From SG8-40 sp963792855 (GTDB lineage Bacteria > Pseudomonadota > Gammaproteobacteria > Burkholderiales > Eutrophovitaceae), in contig CAWBXZ010000013.1 in NCBI GenBank assembly GCA_963792855.1, forward strand, positions 1 to 64,000: a DNA stretch of 64,000 nucleotides, written 5' to 3'. Below, piece after piece: positions 1 through 10,496 of the stretch. The translations under genes were made by a program, and so were the position numbers. The notes under the pieces were generated by a model. The model saw only the letters and a program-made list of their open reading frames with translations. It did no database searches and was not told where the DNA came from. Within the stretch, counting starts at the first letter, position 1; each line of letters begins with the position of its first letter.

Positions 1-632
1 TCGAGTTGGCGCGTGACGTGATTCCATCACACGTCAATTGCATCTACGTGCGGCAACCCGAGGCGCTTGGGCTCGGCCATGCGGTGTTGTGCGCACGGCC
101 TGTTGTCGGCGCCGATGCATTTGCCGTCGTTCTGGCGGATGACCTGATCGATTCGAAGCCGGGCGCGCTGAGCGAAATGGTAAAGGTATACGAGCGCGAG
201 TCGTGTTCGGTCATCGCGGTCGAGAACGTTGCGCCTGAAGATACTTCCTCATACGGCATTGTCGATTGTGGTAACGCCAGCGGCGAAACGCGGCCGATCA
301 GTGCGATCGTCGAGAAGCCCGATCCCGCGGTCGCTCCGTCGACGCTGGCGGTCGTGGGACGTTATCTGCTCACTCCGGAGATTTTTGATGAACTGGTAGG
401 CGTGCAACGCGGCGCGGGCGGCGAGATACAACTCACGGATGGCATTGCTGCCTTGCTAGCGAAGCAGAAGGCACTGGCATACACATTCAGGGGCACGCGC
501 TACGACTGTGGTTCCAAGCTCGGTTATCTTCAAGCCAATGTGCAATACGGCCTGCATCATCCCGAAGTGGCCGAAGAGTTTCGTGTGTTTTTGAACAAGT
601 TGATGCGAGATAGCCAGGAACGGGCGGTTTAA
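1..632 (+). CDS. galU: UTP-glucose-1-phosphate uridylyltransferase, 3' part
   Basis: This is the C-terminal part of GalU, which makes UDP-glucose from UTP and glucose-1-phosphate in the cytoplasm for envelope sugars. The 5' end lies outside the window; the frame is open from base 3. Visible family features are the QPEALGLGHAVLCA stretch, the VVLADDLID segment with its metal-binding aspartates, the SYGIV motif, VEKP, the GGEIQLTD motif and the YDCGSKLGYLQA segment near the C terminus. The stop overlaps the next start by one base (TAATG), so it is probably co-transcribed with the following phosphoribosyltransferase. Confidence 0.95.
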   Translation, partial: ELARDVIPSHVNCIYVRQPEALGLGHAVLCARPVVGADAFAVVLADDLIDSKPGALSEMVKVYERESCSVIAVENVAPEDTSSYGIVDCGNASGETRPISAIVEKPDPAVAPSTLAVVGRYLLTPEIFDELVGVQRGAGGEIQLTDGIAALLAKQKALAYTFRGTRYDCGSKLGYLQANVQYGLHHPEVAEEFRVFLNKLMRDSQERAV

Positions 633-1177
633 TGCTGGACGCATCCGAAACCTGGCGGTTGCTGGAAGAAGCGGAACTCGTTTGCGACCCGGCGACTGTC
701 GATGCGGCGGTGAAGCGCGTGGCGGAAGAGGTCACGCGTAAAGTCGGTGACAGCGTGCCGCTCGTGCTCAGTGTCATGGGCGGCGGTGTTGTTTTTACCG
801 GGCAACTCCTGCCGCTGCTGCGTTTTCCGCTCGAATTCGATTACGTGCATGTGACGCGTTACCGTGGCGCAACCAGAGGCGGGGAGATTGAATGGGTCGT
901 CAAGCCCCGAACCGATGTCTCGGGGCGTACCGTGCTTGTCATCGATGACATCCTTGACGAAGGCCACACGCTGGCGGAAATCCGTGCATGGTTGTTAAGG
1001 AAGGGTGCCAGGGCCGTGTACACCGCCGTGTTCGCCGACAAGGAGCTCAAGATGGCCAAGCCTGTGACGGCGGATTTTGTGGGAGTCAGCGTTCCGGATA
1101 GTTATGTCTTCGGTTTTGGCATGGATGTGCATGACGCATGGCGCAATTTGCCGGCGGTCTATGCGCTCAAGCAATAG
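632..1177 (+). CDS. hpt: hypoxanthine-guanine phosphoribosyltransferase
   Basis: A 181-residue type I phosphoribosyltransferase that would convert hypoxanthine or guanine plus PRPP to IMP or GMP. The PRPP-binding loop VLVIDDILDEGHTL is at about residues 101-114, and the SVMGGGVVFTG loop is at about residues 47-57. It is one base out of phase with the galU stop (TAATG). It stands directly before a methylthioinosine phosphorylase whose product is hypoxanthine, which supports a hypoxanthine rather than a xanthine or uracil substrate. That substrate choice is inferred from context. Confidence 0.88.
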   Translation: MLDASETWRLLEEAELVCDPATVDAAVKRVAEEVTRKVGDSVPLVLSVMGGGVVFTGQLLPLLRFPLEFDYVHVTRYRGATRGGEIEWVVKPRTDVSGRTVLVIDDILDEGHTLAEIRAWLLRKGARAVYTAVFADKELKMAKPVTADFVGVSVPDSYVFGFGMDVHDAWRNLPAVYALKQ

Positions 1178-1201
1178 CAACGGAAATCTCAAGGCAAAAT
1201 C

Positions 1202-1948
1202 ATGATCGGGATTATTGGTGGCAGCGGCCTCACCCAGTTGTCGAATCTGAAAATTACGCGGCGCGAAGTGGTACGCACTCCGTACGGTGAACCCTCGGGC
1301 GCACTGACGTTTGGATCTCTCAACGGGCAGGAAGTCGTGTTTCTTGCGCGGCACGGTTACGGGCATACGATTCCTCCCCAAAGTGTCAACTACAGGGCGA
1401 ATATCTGGGCGATGCATGCTCAGGGTGTTTCCGGCCTGGCATCGGTGGCCTCCGTCGGCGGTATCCGGGCCGATTTCGAGCCGGGTGTGCTGGCAGTGCC
1501 CGACCAGATCATCGACTATACCTATGCACGGATGCACACTTTCTTTGACGGGCCCGAGCAACCGGTTACACATATCGACTTTACGCGCCCCTACTGTGAG
1601 GAATTGCGCCAGGAACTGATCAGGTCAGCGGCCGAGAGCGGCGTGCCGCTGATCGATGGAGGCGTTTATGCCGCAACACAGGGGCCGAGGCTGGAGACAG
1701 CCGCCGAGATTGACCGACTGGAACGCGACGGCGCCGACATGGTGGGTATGACCGGAATGCCGGAAGCGGCACTGGCCCGGGAGATGGGGCTCTGCTACGC
1801 GAGTATCGCCGTAGTGGCAAACTGGGCCGCCGGCCGCAGCGATAGCGCAGAGGGCATCGACCTTGACGTGATTCGCGGTGTCCTCGACGGCGCCATGAAA
1901 AAGGTGCGGACTCTGCTGGCAGCACTGGTCGACAGACATGCCGGTTAG
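1202..1948 (+). CDS. S-methyl-5'-thioinosine phosphorylase (MTAP/PNP family)
   Basis: A 248-residue member of the trimeric nucleoside phosphorylase family (MTAP type). It opens with MIGIIGGSGL, then RHGYGHTIPPQSVNYRAN (phosphate and ribose contacts), the ATQGPRLETAAEI motif and MTGMPEAALAREMGL. The MTG-MPE form, and the gene's position beside hpt, match the Pseudomonas-type methylthioinosine phosphorylases rather than MTAP. The predicted reaction is methylthioinosine plus phosphate to hypoxanthine plus methylthioribose-1-phosphate, a salvage step for polyamine and homoserine-lactone by-products. Substrate preference is inferred; methylthioadenosine remains possible. The last 11 bases overlap the deformylase gene. 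Confidence 0.8.
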   Translation: MIGIIGGSGLTQLSNLKITRREVVRTPYGEPSGALTFGSLNGQEVVFLARHGYGHTIPPQSVNYRANIWAMHAQGVSGLASVASVGGIRADFEPGVLAVPDQIIDYTYARMHTFFDGPEQPVTHIDFTRPYCEELRQELIRSAAESGVPLIDGGVYAATQGPRLETAAEIDRLERDGADMVGMTGMPEAALAREMGLCYASIAVVANWAAGRSDSAEGIDLDVIRGVLDGAMKKVRTLLAALVDRHAG

Positions 1949-2474
1949 GTCAGTCCTGCGCATGGGTCACCCGGTGCTGTTGCAACGGGCGCAGACGGTG
2001 GAAGCGTTCGACACGCCAGAACTGCACGGTCTCATCGAAGACATGCGCGACACGATGAAAGCGATGAGCGGTGCCGGCATTGCGGCACCGCAGATCGGCG
2101 TCTCGCTGCGGGTGGTGATATTCGGCGTCGCCGGCTCGCCGCGGTATCCGGATGCACCGTCGGTGCCTTCCACGGTGCTAGTCAATCCGGTTGTCGAACC
2201 ACTTGGCGAGGAGATGGAGGACGGCTGGGAGGGATGCCTGTCTGTTCCGGGTATGCGCGGCGTAGTACCGCGCTACACGCGTGTGCGCTATCACGGCCGT
2301 GATCAGTTCGGCAACCCGATCGACCGTTCGGTGGACGGTTTCCATGCCCGCGTGGTGCAGCACGAGTGCGACCATCTGGAGGGGATTCTTTACCCGATGC
2401 GCATCAGGAATCTCCGGCAATTCGGATTCAATGCGGAGTTGTTCCCGGATGAGCAGTTCCCGGACGAGACATAG
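1938..2474 (+). CDS. def: peptide deformylase
   Basis: A 178-residue iron/zinc hydrolase that removes the formyl group from nascent proteins. All three signature motifs are present: GAGIAAPQ (residues 45-52), EGCLSVPG with the metal cysteine at 100, and QHECDHLEG with metal histidines 142 and 146 and catalytic Glu143. The start ATG lies 11 bases inside the preceding phosphorylase gene, so the two are translationally coupled. It is not followed by fmt, unlike the standard def-fmt pair, so it may be a second deformylase of this genome. Confidence 0.9.
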   Translation: MPVRSVLRMGHPVLLQRAQTVEAFDTPELHGLIEDMRDTMKAMSGAGIAAPQIGVSLRVVIFGVAGSPRYPDAPSVPSTVLVNPVVEPLGEEMEDGWEGCLSVPGMRGVVPRYTRVRYHGRDQFGNPIDRSVDGFHARVVQHECDHLEGILYPMRIRNLRQFGFNAELFPDEQFPDET

Positions 2475-2522
2475 CCCGGCTTGACGTCCCTGGTGCCGGA
2501 TCGGCCAGACTCCGGGGTGGGC

Positions 2523-5117
2523 TCAGTTTTTCCCCTGCAGCGCCTCCACGAGTGCGGACTCGAGGCTCACGACGCTGCGAGCATTGTTCAACGATTCCCC
2601 TTGTATCAGCAGCATGTCTTCCGCCCGTTCACCCAGCGTATTGATCTTTGCCATATAGATGCTGATCTGGTAGCGGGCGAGAACCAGGGCAATGCTGTAT
2701 AGCAAGCCCGGCCGGTCACCGGCAACAATACTCAGGTAGTAGTACTGCGCACGGTCATCCGGGCGAATGACGACTTCCGGCGAAATGGGGAAGTTCCTCA
2801 GTTGCCGGGACAAGCGCACCTTCGTGGGAGCAGGCATGTCAGTGCGCTTGAGCCACACCGGCAGCTCGTGCTCGACGTAGCGAATCATGTCGCGGTAGTG
2901 GACGTCGAGATCGCCGGTCGTCATGACCTGAAACGTGTCGAGCGCGTAATTGTTACGGGTTGTGTAAATCTTCGCCTCGGCAATGTCGAAGTTGGTTTTC
3001 TCGAAAAACCCGCAGATCTTCGCGAACATCAGATTTTCGTCGGGTGCGTAGATCATCACTTGCAAGCCTTCGCCCACGGGGGAAAGGCGTGCCTTTACGA
3101 TCGGCGAAGGCGTGTCATGCCGATAACTCAGAACCCGGGTATGCCAGACGATGTCTTGTTCGTCGTGTCGTAGAAAATAGCTTTCATCGAGTTTCTTCCA
3201 TAAGGACTCGTGCGCGCCCTCGGCAATGGCGTAGGCGCGCAAGCGTTCGAGCACGCGCTGATGCTTCGAAGCCAGGACGCGATCGTGTGACACGGCGCCA
3301 TGCGCGAGGTAGCGGCGGGTGGTATCGAACAGATCTTCGAGAAGTTTGGCTTTCCAGGCGTTCCAGACTTTCGGGCTGGTGCCGCGAACGTCTGCCACCG
3401 TGAGCAGGTACAGGGCGATGAGCCGGCGTTCGGTCTTGACCTCAGCGGCAAACGCGGCAATCACCGCAGGATCCGAGAGGTCGTTCTTCTGCGCCGTGGA
3501 AGACATGTACAAGTGCTTCTCGACCAGCCAGACGACAAGCCTGGTGTCCGCCTTGTCAATGTCGTGGCGCTCGCAAAAGCGCTCCGCATCTTTCATCCCC
3601 AGCAAGGAGTGATCGCCGCCCCGTCCTTTGGCAATGTCGTGATAAAGGCCGGCGATATACAACAGTTCGGGTTTGTCGAACTCGGCAATCAGGCGGCTGC
3701 ACAGCGGGTACTCATGTGCCATTTCCGGCACCGCAAACCGGCGCAGATTGCGCACCACCATCAGTATGTGCTCGTCGACCGTGTAGACGTGAAACAGGTC
3801 ATGCTGCATCTGCCCGACGATGCGGCCGAATTCAGGCAGGTACCGGCCGAGGACACCATACTGGTTCATTCGTCGCAAGGTGTGGGTCAGCCCCGATGGC
3901 AGCCGCAGAATCTCCATGAACAGCGCGCGGTGCTTCTTGCTGCGCCGAAAACCCGAATCGATCAGGTCGCGTGCATGCCATAACGCCCGCATGGTTGCGG
4001 CACCCAGGTTTTTGACCTCCGGATGCGTTTCCCAAAGCAGAAAGACTTCGAGAATGGCGGAGGGTTGTCGCTGGAACACGCCAGCACCACGTGTCTCCAT
4101 CAAGTCCCCCCTGACCTGAAACTCCTTGTTGATCGGCACGGGCGGTCTTGGTACCTGGAGAAATACCCGCGCGCGCAGGTTCTGCAATACGATGTTGTTC
4201 AGCAAGGTCACTGACTTTGCTGTGGTGTAGAACTGCTGCATCAGTTGCTCGCTGGCGCGTTTCGCAGGCGTGCTCCTGAATCCATATTCGGTGGCAAGTG
4301 CGCTCTGAAAGTCGAACAACAGGCGGTCTTCGCGACGCTTGGCCAGATAGTGCAGCCGCACGCGCAATTCAGCCAGCAGGCGTTCGTTGCGCCTTAGCTG
4401 GCGTGCCTCGACATGGGTCAGAATGCGTTGCTTCGTCAGCTCATTCCAGTTGGTACCAAGCCCCGCTGCGCTGGAAATCCACAGAATGTTCTGAAGGTCG
4501 CGCAGGCCGCCCGGACCTTCCTTGATATTTGGTTCCAGGTTTTGCGCAGTGTCGTTGAACCGTGTATGACGCTGCTGCTGTTCCAGCAACTTGCCTTCCA
4601 CGAACCGGCCGGTGTTCAGTGAGGCCTTCACCATATTGCGGAAGCGGTTATAGGTACGCCGGCTGCCGGCGATGAGCCTCGATTCGAGCAGCGTTGTTTG
4701 CACCGTGATGTCCTGACTCGCCTCCTCCTGACACTGTTCGACGGTGCGGGCGCTATGACCGATTTCGAGCCCGGCGTCCCACAGCCGTCCTATCAGCGTC
4801 TCGACGCGGCTGCGCGTGTCCCGGTCCGCGTCGCCTGGCAGCAGGATCAGAACGTCAACGTCGGAGTAGGGGTAGAGCAGTCCCCGACCATAGCCGCCAA
4901 CCGCAATCAGGCAACAGTTGCCGGACTGCCCGGTTGCTTGCCAGATTGTGCGCAGGGTTTCGTCAACGGCCTGGGAATGCGCTTCCAGAACCTTGAAGGG
5001 CTTCGCGCGGGTGTAGAAATCGGCGCGTATGCGTTCGCGTTGGGCCTGCAGGTTTTCTCGCCAAGCGGCGCACTCATCCGACACCGCAAGCACGCTGTTG
5101 GGCTGCGCGCGAGCCAT
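2523..5117 (-). CDS. glnD: [protein-PII] uridylyltransferase / uridylyl-removing enzyme
   Basis: An 864-residue sensor that adds UMP to PII under nitrogen limitation and removes it when glutamine is abundant. Domain order fits GlnD: a nucleotidyltransferase core with GGYGRGLLYPYSDVDVLIL at about residues 93-111, a GPGGLRDLQ segment, an HD hydrolase domain with YHDIAKGRGGDHS in the middle, and two C-terminal ACT domains (around VMIYAPDENLMFAKICGFFE and YYYLSIVAGDRPGLLYSIAL). Length is close to the E. coli enzyme. It starts three bases after the map stop, the usual map-glnD pairing. Confidence 0.97.
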   Translation of the reverse strand: MARAQPNSVLAVSDECAAWRENLQAQRERIRADFYTRAKPFKVLEAHSQAVDETLRTIWQATGQSGNCCLIAVGGYGRGLLYPYSDVDVLILLPGDADRDTRSRVETLIGRLWDAGLEIGHSARTVEQCQEEASQDITVQTTLLESRLIAGSRRTYNRFRNMVKASLNTGRFVEGKLLEQQQRHTRFNDTAQNLEPNIKEGPGGLRDLQNILWISSAAGLGTNWNELTKQRILTHVEARQLRRNERLLAELRVRLHYLAKRREDRLLFDFQSALATEYGFRSTPAKRASEQLMQQFYTTAKSVTLLNNIVLQNLRARVFLQVPRPPVPINKEFQVRGDLMETRGAGVFQRQPSAILEVFLLWETHPEVKNLGAATMRALWHARDLIDSGFRRSKKHRALFMEILRLPSGLTHTLRRMNQYGVLGRYLPEFGRIVGQMQHDLFHVYTVDEHILMVVRNLRRFAVPEMAHEYPLCSRLIAEFDKPELLYIAGLYHDIAKGRGGDHSLLGMKDAERFCERHDIDKADTRLVVWLVEKHLYMSSTAQKNDLSDPAVIAAFAAEVKTERRLIALYLLTVADVRGTSPKVWNAWKAKLLEDLFDTTRRYLAHGAVSHDRVLASKHQRVLERLRAYAIAEGAHESLWKKLDESYFLRHDEQDIVWHTRVLSYRHDTPSPIVKARLSPVGEGLQVMIYAPDENLMFAKICGFFEKTNFDIAEAKIYTTRNNYALDTFQVMTTGDLDVHYRDMIRYVEHELPVWLKRTDMPAPTKVRLSRQLRNFPISPEVVIRPDDRAQYYYLSIVAGDRPGLLYSIALVLARYQISIYMAKINTLGERAEDMLLIQGESLNNARSVVSLESALVEALQGKN

Positions 5118-5120
5118 TTT

Positions 5121-5921
5121 CTAGGCGACGAAAGCCGGCGGTGCAGGTGCGTCGGAAGACAAAGTCAGAACTTCGTAGCCGCTTTCCGTTACCAGAATCG
5201 TATGCTCCCACTGGGCAGAGAGTGCATGGTCTTTGGTAACGACTGTCCAGCCGTCGCCGAGCTGCCGGATACCGGGTTTGCCGGCATTGATCATCGGTTC
5301 GATGGTGAATGTCATGCCGGGCTTTAGCTCCATGCCCGTGCCCTTGCGGCCGTAATGCAATACCTGGGGTTCTTCATGAAACTTGCGCCCGATGCCATGG
5401 CCGCAGAACTCGCGTACCACGGTGTAGCCGTTTTCGTCGGCAAAGCTCTGGATGCTGTGGCCGATATCGCCAAGATGCGCACCAGGCTTGACCTGGGTGA
5501 TGCCACGCCACATGCATTCATAGGTGACCTCACAAAGCCGCCTGGCCTGGATCGAAGGCTCGCCGACGAAAAACATGCGGCTGGTGTCGCCGTGGTATCC
5601 ATCCTTGATGACGGTGATGTCGATATTGATCACGTCGCCCTGCTTGAGTTTCTTGGGACCGGGAACCCCGTGACAGACGACATGGTTGACAGACGTGCAG
5701 ATCGACTTTGGATAGGGCTGATACCCGGGCGGGGCGTAATTCAGCGGCGCCGGTATGGTCCCTTGCTGATTGACCATGAAGTCGTGACAGAGTCGGTCGA
5801 GTTCCTCTGTAGTCACGTTGGCCTTGACGTGAGGCGTGATGAAATCGAGCACCTCCGCGGCAAGCCTGCCGGCCGTGCGCATACGGTCGATTTCTTCAGG
5901 GGTTTTGATGCTGACTGACAT
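5121..5921 (-). CDS. map: methionine aminopeptidase, type I
   Basis: A cytoplasmic metalloprotease that removes the initiator methionine. Family features are SIKTPEEIDRMRTAGRLAAEVL at the N terminus, VNHVVCHGVPG, the metal ligands in NIDITVIKDGYHGDTSRMF, EFCGHGIGRKFHEEPQVLHY, and TFTIEPMIN. The start at 5921 (MSVSIKTPEE) was chosen because it aligns with E. coli Map. Two in-frame ATGs lie upstream (5942 and 5954), and none of the three has a clear Shine-Dalgarno. It is followed three bases later by glnD. Confidence 0.95.
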   Translation of the reverse strand: MSVSIKTPEEIDRMRTAGRLAAEVLDFITPHVKANVTTEELDRLCHDFMVNQQGTIPAPLNYAPPGYQPYPKSICTSVNHVVCHGVPGPKKLKQGDVINIDITVIKDGYHGDTSRMFFVGEPSIQARRLCEVTYECMWRGITQVKPGAHLGDIGHSIQSFADENGYTVVREFCGHGIGRKFHEEPQVLHYGRKGTGMELKPGMTFTIEPMINAGKPGIRQLGDGWTVVTKDHALSAQWEHTILVTESGYEVLTLSSDAPAPPAFVA

Positions 5922-6128
5922 CTCGTTTGTGGGCGAACGCATGCCGTGAATCATAGCATTGCAGGGCGGAAATCGAGCGAGGGCGAGGTGCCATACCGAG
6001 AATGCGGTGCGACGGCGCTGGGCCGTGCGTCAAAGGCGCCAGGTGCCGTACCAGCCTTGACAATGCGTTTTGGGAAAGAACCCGAACCGGATACCGCCGC
6101 GAGCGGATTACACCCGCGACGGTTTGTC

Positions 6129-6204
6129 TGGCTCCCCGAGCTGGGCTCGAACCAGCGACCCACTGATTAACAGTCAGTTGCTCTACCGACTGAGCTATCG
6201 GGGA
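6129..6204 (-). tRNA. tRNA-Asn (GUU)
   Basis: A 76-base cloverleaf on the minus strand. The acceptor stem TCCCCGA pairs with TCGGGGA, followed by discriminator G and an encoded CCA. The D arm contains AGCTCAGTCGGTAGAGC, the anticodon loop is CTGTTAA with anticodon GTT, and the T arm contains GGTTCGAGCC. It lies upstream of map on the same strand. Confidence 0.97.
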
Positions 6205-6267
6205 ATAAAGAGCCGCGTATGATAGTGACTCACCCGGGCCGGGTCAACCAGCGGCGCCTGCTTGCGT

Positions 6268-6303
6268 GGCTCCCCGGCGGGCGGCTGCCGAGTTAGGGGA
6301 GCC
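6268..6303. repeat. inverted repeat resembling a tRNA acceptor end
   Basis: GGCTCCCC at 6268-6275 is inverted as GGGGAGCC at 6296-6303, with a GC-rich 20-base centre that can pair further. The ten bases TGGCTCCCCG at its left edge are identical to the 3' end of the tRNA-Asn gene at 6129. It may be a terminator-like hairpin for the aminotransferase gene (no T run follows) or a remnant of a duplicated tRNA end. The rest of 5955-6359 holds only the tRNA. Confidence 0.4.
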
Positions 6304-6359
6304 CGCTTTGACGAGCCGGGAAAGGCCGGGCGGGGGCAGGGCTGGCCAAACGCGTTTGC

Positions 6360-7565
6360 CTAGCCGATCACTCGCGAGATGGCGTCGGCAACGTAATCGA
6401 TGTTCTTCGAGTTCAATGCCGCAACGCAGATACGCCCGCTTTCGATCGCGTAGACGGAGTATTCCTCGCGCAGGCGTTTGACCTGCTCCCTGCTGAGCCC
6501 GGAATAGGAAAACATTCCGCGTTGCTGTTTCACAAAGCTGAAATCGGCGCTCGGCACCCGCTGCCTGATACCGCGGGCCAGAGCGTCGCGCATCTGGCGA
6601 ATGCGCTCGCGCATGGCAGCCAGTTCAGTCTCCCACAGGGCACGCAGTTGTTCGTCATTGAGTATTGTTGAAACGATTTGTCCACCGTGAGTAGGAGGAT
6701 TCGAGTAATTGGTACGGACCACTCGCTTGAGTTGGCTGAGTATCCGGCCAGACTCGTCGGCATCCTGAGTCACGATCGACAGTCCGCCGACACGCTCACC
6801 ATAGAGCGAAAACGACTTGGAGAACGAATTTGCCACGAAGACCGGTGTCACCTCTGCGGAAAACAGCCGCACGGCGTGAGCGTCGGCTTCGGTCGAGTCG
6901 CCAAATCCCTGATAGGCGATATCGATAAACGGAATCAGTCCTTGTTTCCTGACGATCGAGGCAATCTGCGTCCACTGCGCGCCCGACAGATCAACTCCGG
7001 TCGGGTTGTGGCAGCAGGCATGCAGCACGACGATAGACCCGGCTGGCAGCCCGCTCAGGCACTCCGTCATACCCTTGAAGTCGATGCCGTGAGTAGCGGC
7101 GTCGTAATACGGGTAGTTATTGACGGCGAATCCTGCACTCTCAAACAGGCCCCGATGGTTCTCCCAACTGGGATCGGATATCCAGACTTGTGCCTCGGGG
7201 CAGATGCGTCTCAGAAAATCGGCACCGACCTTGAGCGCACCGGTTCCGCCAAGCGTTTGCAGGGTCACGATTCTGCCTTGGCCTATCAGTGGCGATTGCG
7301 CGCCAAATACAAGCCGCGCGACTGCCTTATCGTAGGCAGGCAGACCGTCTATGGGCAAGTAAGCGCGCGGGTTTCCCGCGGCAACGAGTTTCTGCTCGGC
7401 ACGGCTGACACAATCGAGCAGCGGGACCTTGCCATTGTCGTCGTAGTAAACCCCGACACCCAGGTTGACCTTCGAAGGGTTGGTGTCGGCAACATAGAGC
7501 TCGGTCAGGCCCAGTATCGGGTCGCGGGGTGCCAGTTCGACACCGGCAAGAGGAGAAGTATGCAT
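6360..7565 (-). CDS. aspartate/aromatic amino acid aminotransferase (class I, PLP)
   Basis: A 401-residue class I aminotransferase of the AspC/TyrB type that would exchange amino groups between aspartate or aromatic amino acids and 2-oxoglutarate. Visible motifs are DPILGLTELY and KVNLGVGVYYDD at the N terminus, the HACCHNPTGVDLS segment, and the PLP lysine in NSFSKSFSLYGERVGG. The start at 7565 (MHTSPLAGVELAPRDPI) was chosen because upstream codons give low-similarity residues; the reading frame is open to 7697. No strong Shine-Dalgarno is seen. Substrate choice between aspartate and tyrosine cannot be read from sequence. Confidence 0.9.
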   Translation of the reverse strand: MHTSPLAGVELAPRDPILGLTELYVADTNPSKVNLGVGVYYDDNGKVPLLDCVSRAEQKLVAAGNPRAYLPIDGLPAYDKAVARLVFGAQSPLIGQGRIVTLQTLGGTGALKVGADFLRRICPEAQVWISDPSWENHRGLFESAGFAVNNYPYYDAATHGIDFKGMTECLSGLPAGSIVVLHACCHNPTGVDLSGAQWTQIASIVRKQGLIPFIDIAYQGFGDSTEADAHAVRLFSAEVTPVFVANSFSKSFSLYGERVGGLSIVTQDADESGRILSQLKRVVRTNYSNPPTHGGQIVSTILNDEQLRALWETELAAMRERIRQMRDALARGIRQRVPSADFSFVKQQRGMFSYSGLSREQVKRLREEYSVYAIESGRICVAALNSKNIDYVADAISRVIG

Positions 7566-7806
7566 GGTGTTTATCGGTAAGATCTCTCTGGAGAATTCGT
7601 TGTGGCCCGGGCGGTGGCTGGTTGCGCCGCCCGCAGCCCGAAAACAAGGACGGAATTCTACCGTACCCGCACCCTTGCCAGCACCCGGAAGCGGCAACGC
7701 CTCCGTAATCGCCTGCGGGTGCCCTTAACAGTGCGGCAAAGCCGGGTGCTGGCCAGTCCGAGCAATGTCGTGGGACACTATATGTTTATCCCCACCCGGC
7801 AAAGCA

Positions 7807-9955
<2,149 letters not shown>

Positions 9956-9963
<8 letters not shown>

Positions 9964-10459
9964 TCCGGTTGTGCCGTATACGTCGCTAAGGGTGCTGTTT
10001 GTCTGTACAGGCAACATATGCCGTTCGCCAACGGCCGAAGGCGTATTTCGTCATCTGGTCACCAGTGAGGGGCTTGGCGACCGCGTGATTGTCGATTCAG
10101 CAGGAACGCACGGCTATCATGTCGGAAACAAGCCCGACCGGCGCAGTATGCTTGCGGCAGCGCGCCGCGGCTATGACCTTTCCGGGCTGCGGGCGCGCGA
10201 AATCGCGGCCACGGACTTCGGAGAATTCGATTACTTGCTGGCGATGGATCGGGACCACTTCAAGATTCTCGAAAGCAGCGCTCCGGTTGAGCACAGAGAG
10301 AAAATTTCGATGCTGCTCGATTTCAGCCGCCGCTATAGCGGAAATGAAGTGCCGGACCCATACTACGGCGGCCCTCAGGGGTTCGAACACGTTCTTGATC
10401 TGATCGAGGATGGTGCCGAAGGGCTGCTCGCGGAGGTCAAAAGAAAGCTCGGCCTTTAG
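9956..10459 (+). CDS. low-molecular-weight protein-tyrosine phosphatase
   Basis: A 167-residue phosphatase of the LMW-PTP family. The P-loop CTGNICRSP starts at Cys17 with Arg23 (C-x5-R-S), and the general-acid aspartate is in DPYYGG near residue 134. It would dephosphorylate tyrosine or arginine residues in cytoplasmic proteins; the target is unknown. It does not sit beside a polysaccharide tyrosine kinase here. The start ATG lies inside the uvrB stop region (8-base overlap), giving coupling to uvrB. The frame is open upstream to 9932, but the ATG at 9956 aligns with the family. Confidence 0.9.
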
Positions 10460-10468
10460 ACCGAGCTT
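10440..10468 (-). terminator. intrinsic terminator of rne
   Basis: On the minus strand the stem AAGCTCGG (10468-10461) pairs with CCGAGCTT (10452-10445) around an 8-base loop and runs into TCTTTT. It lies 28 bases past the rne stop. The same hairpin covers the stop codon of the phosphatase gene on the plus strand but has no T run in that direction. Confidence 0.75.
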
Positions 10469-10496
10469 CCTCTCCAGTTCTTCTCAAACGGGCGCG

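Noticed and set aside
7765..7806. LexA (SOS) box before uvrB
   Set aside because: No CTGT-N8-ACAG palindrome is present in the region.
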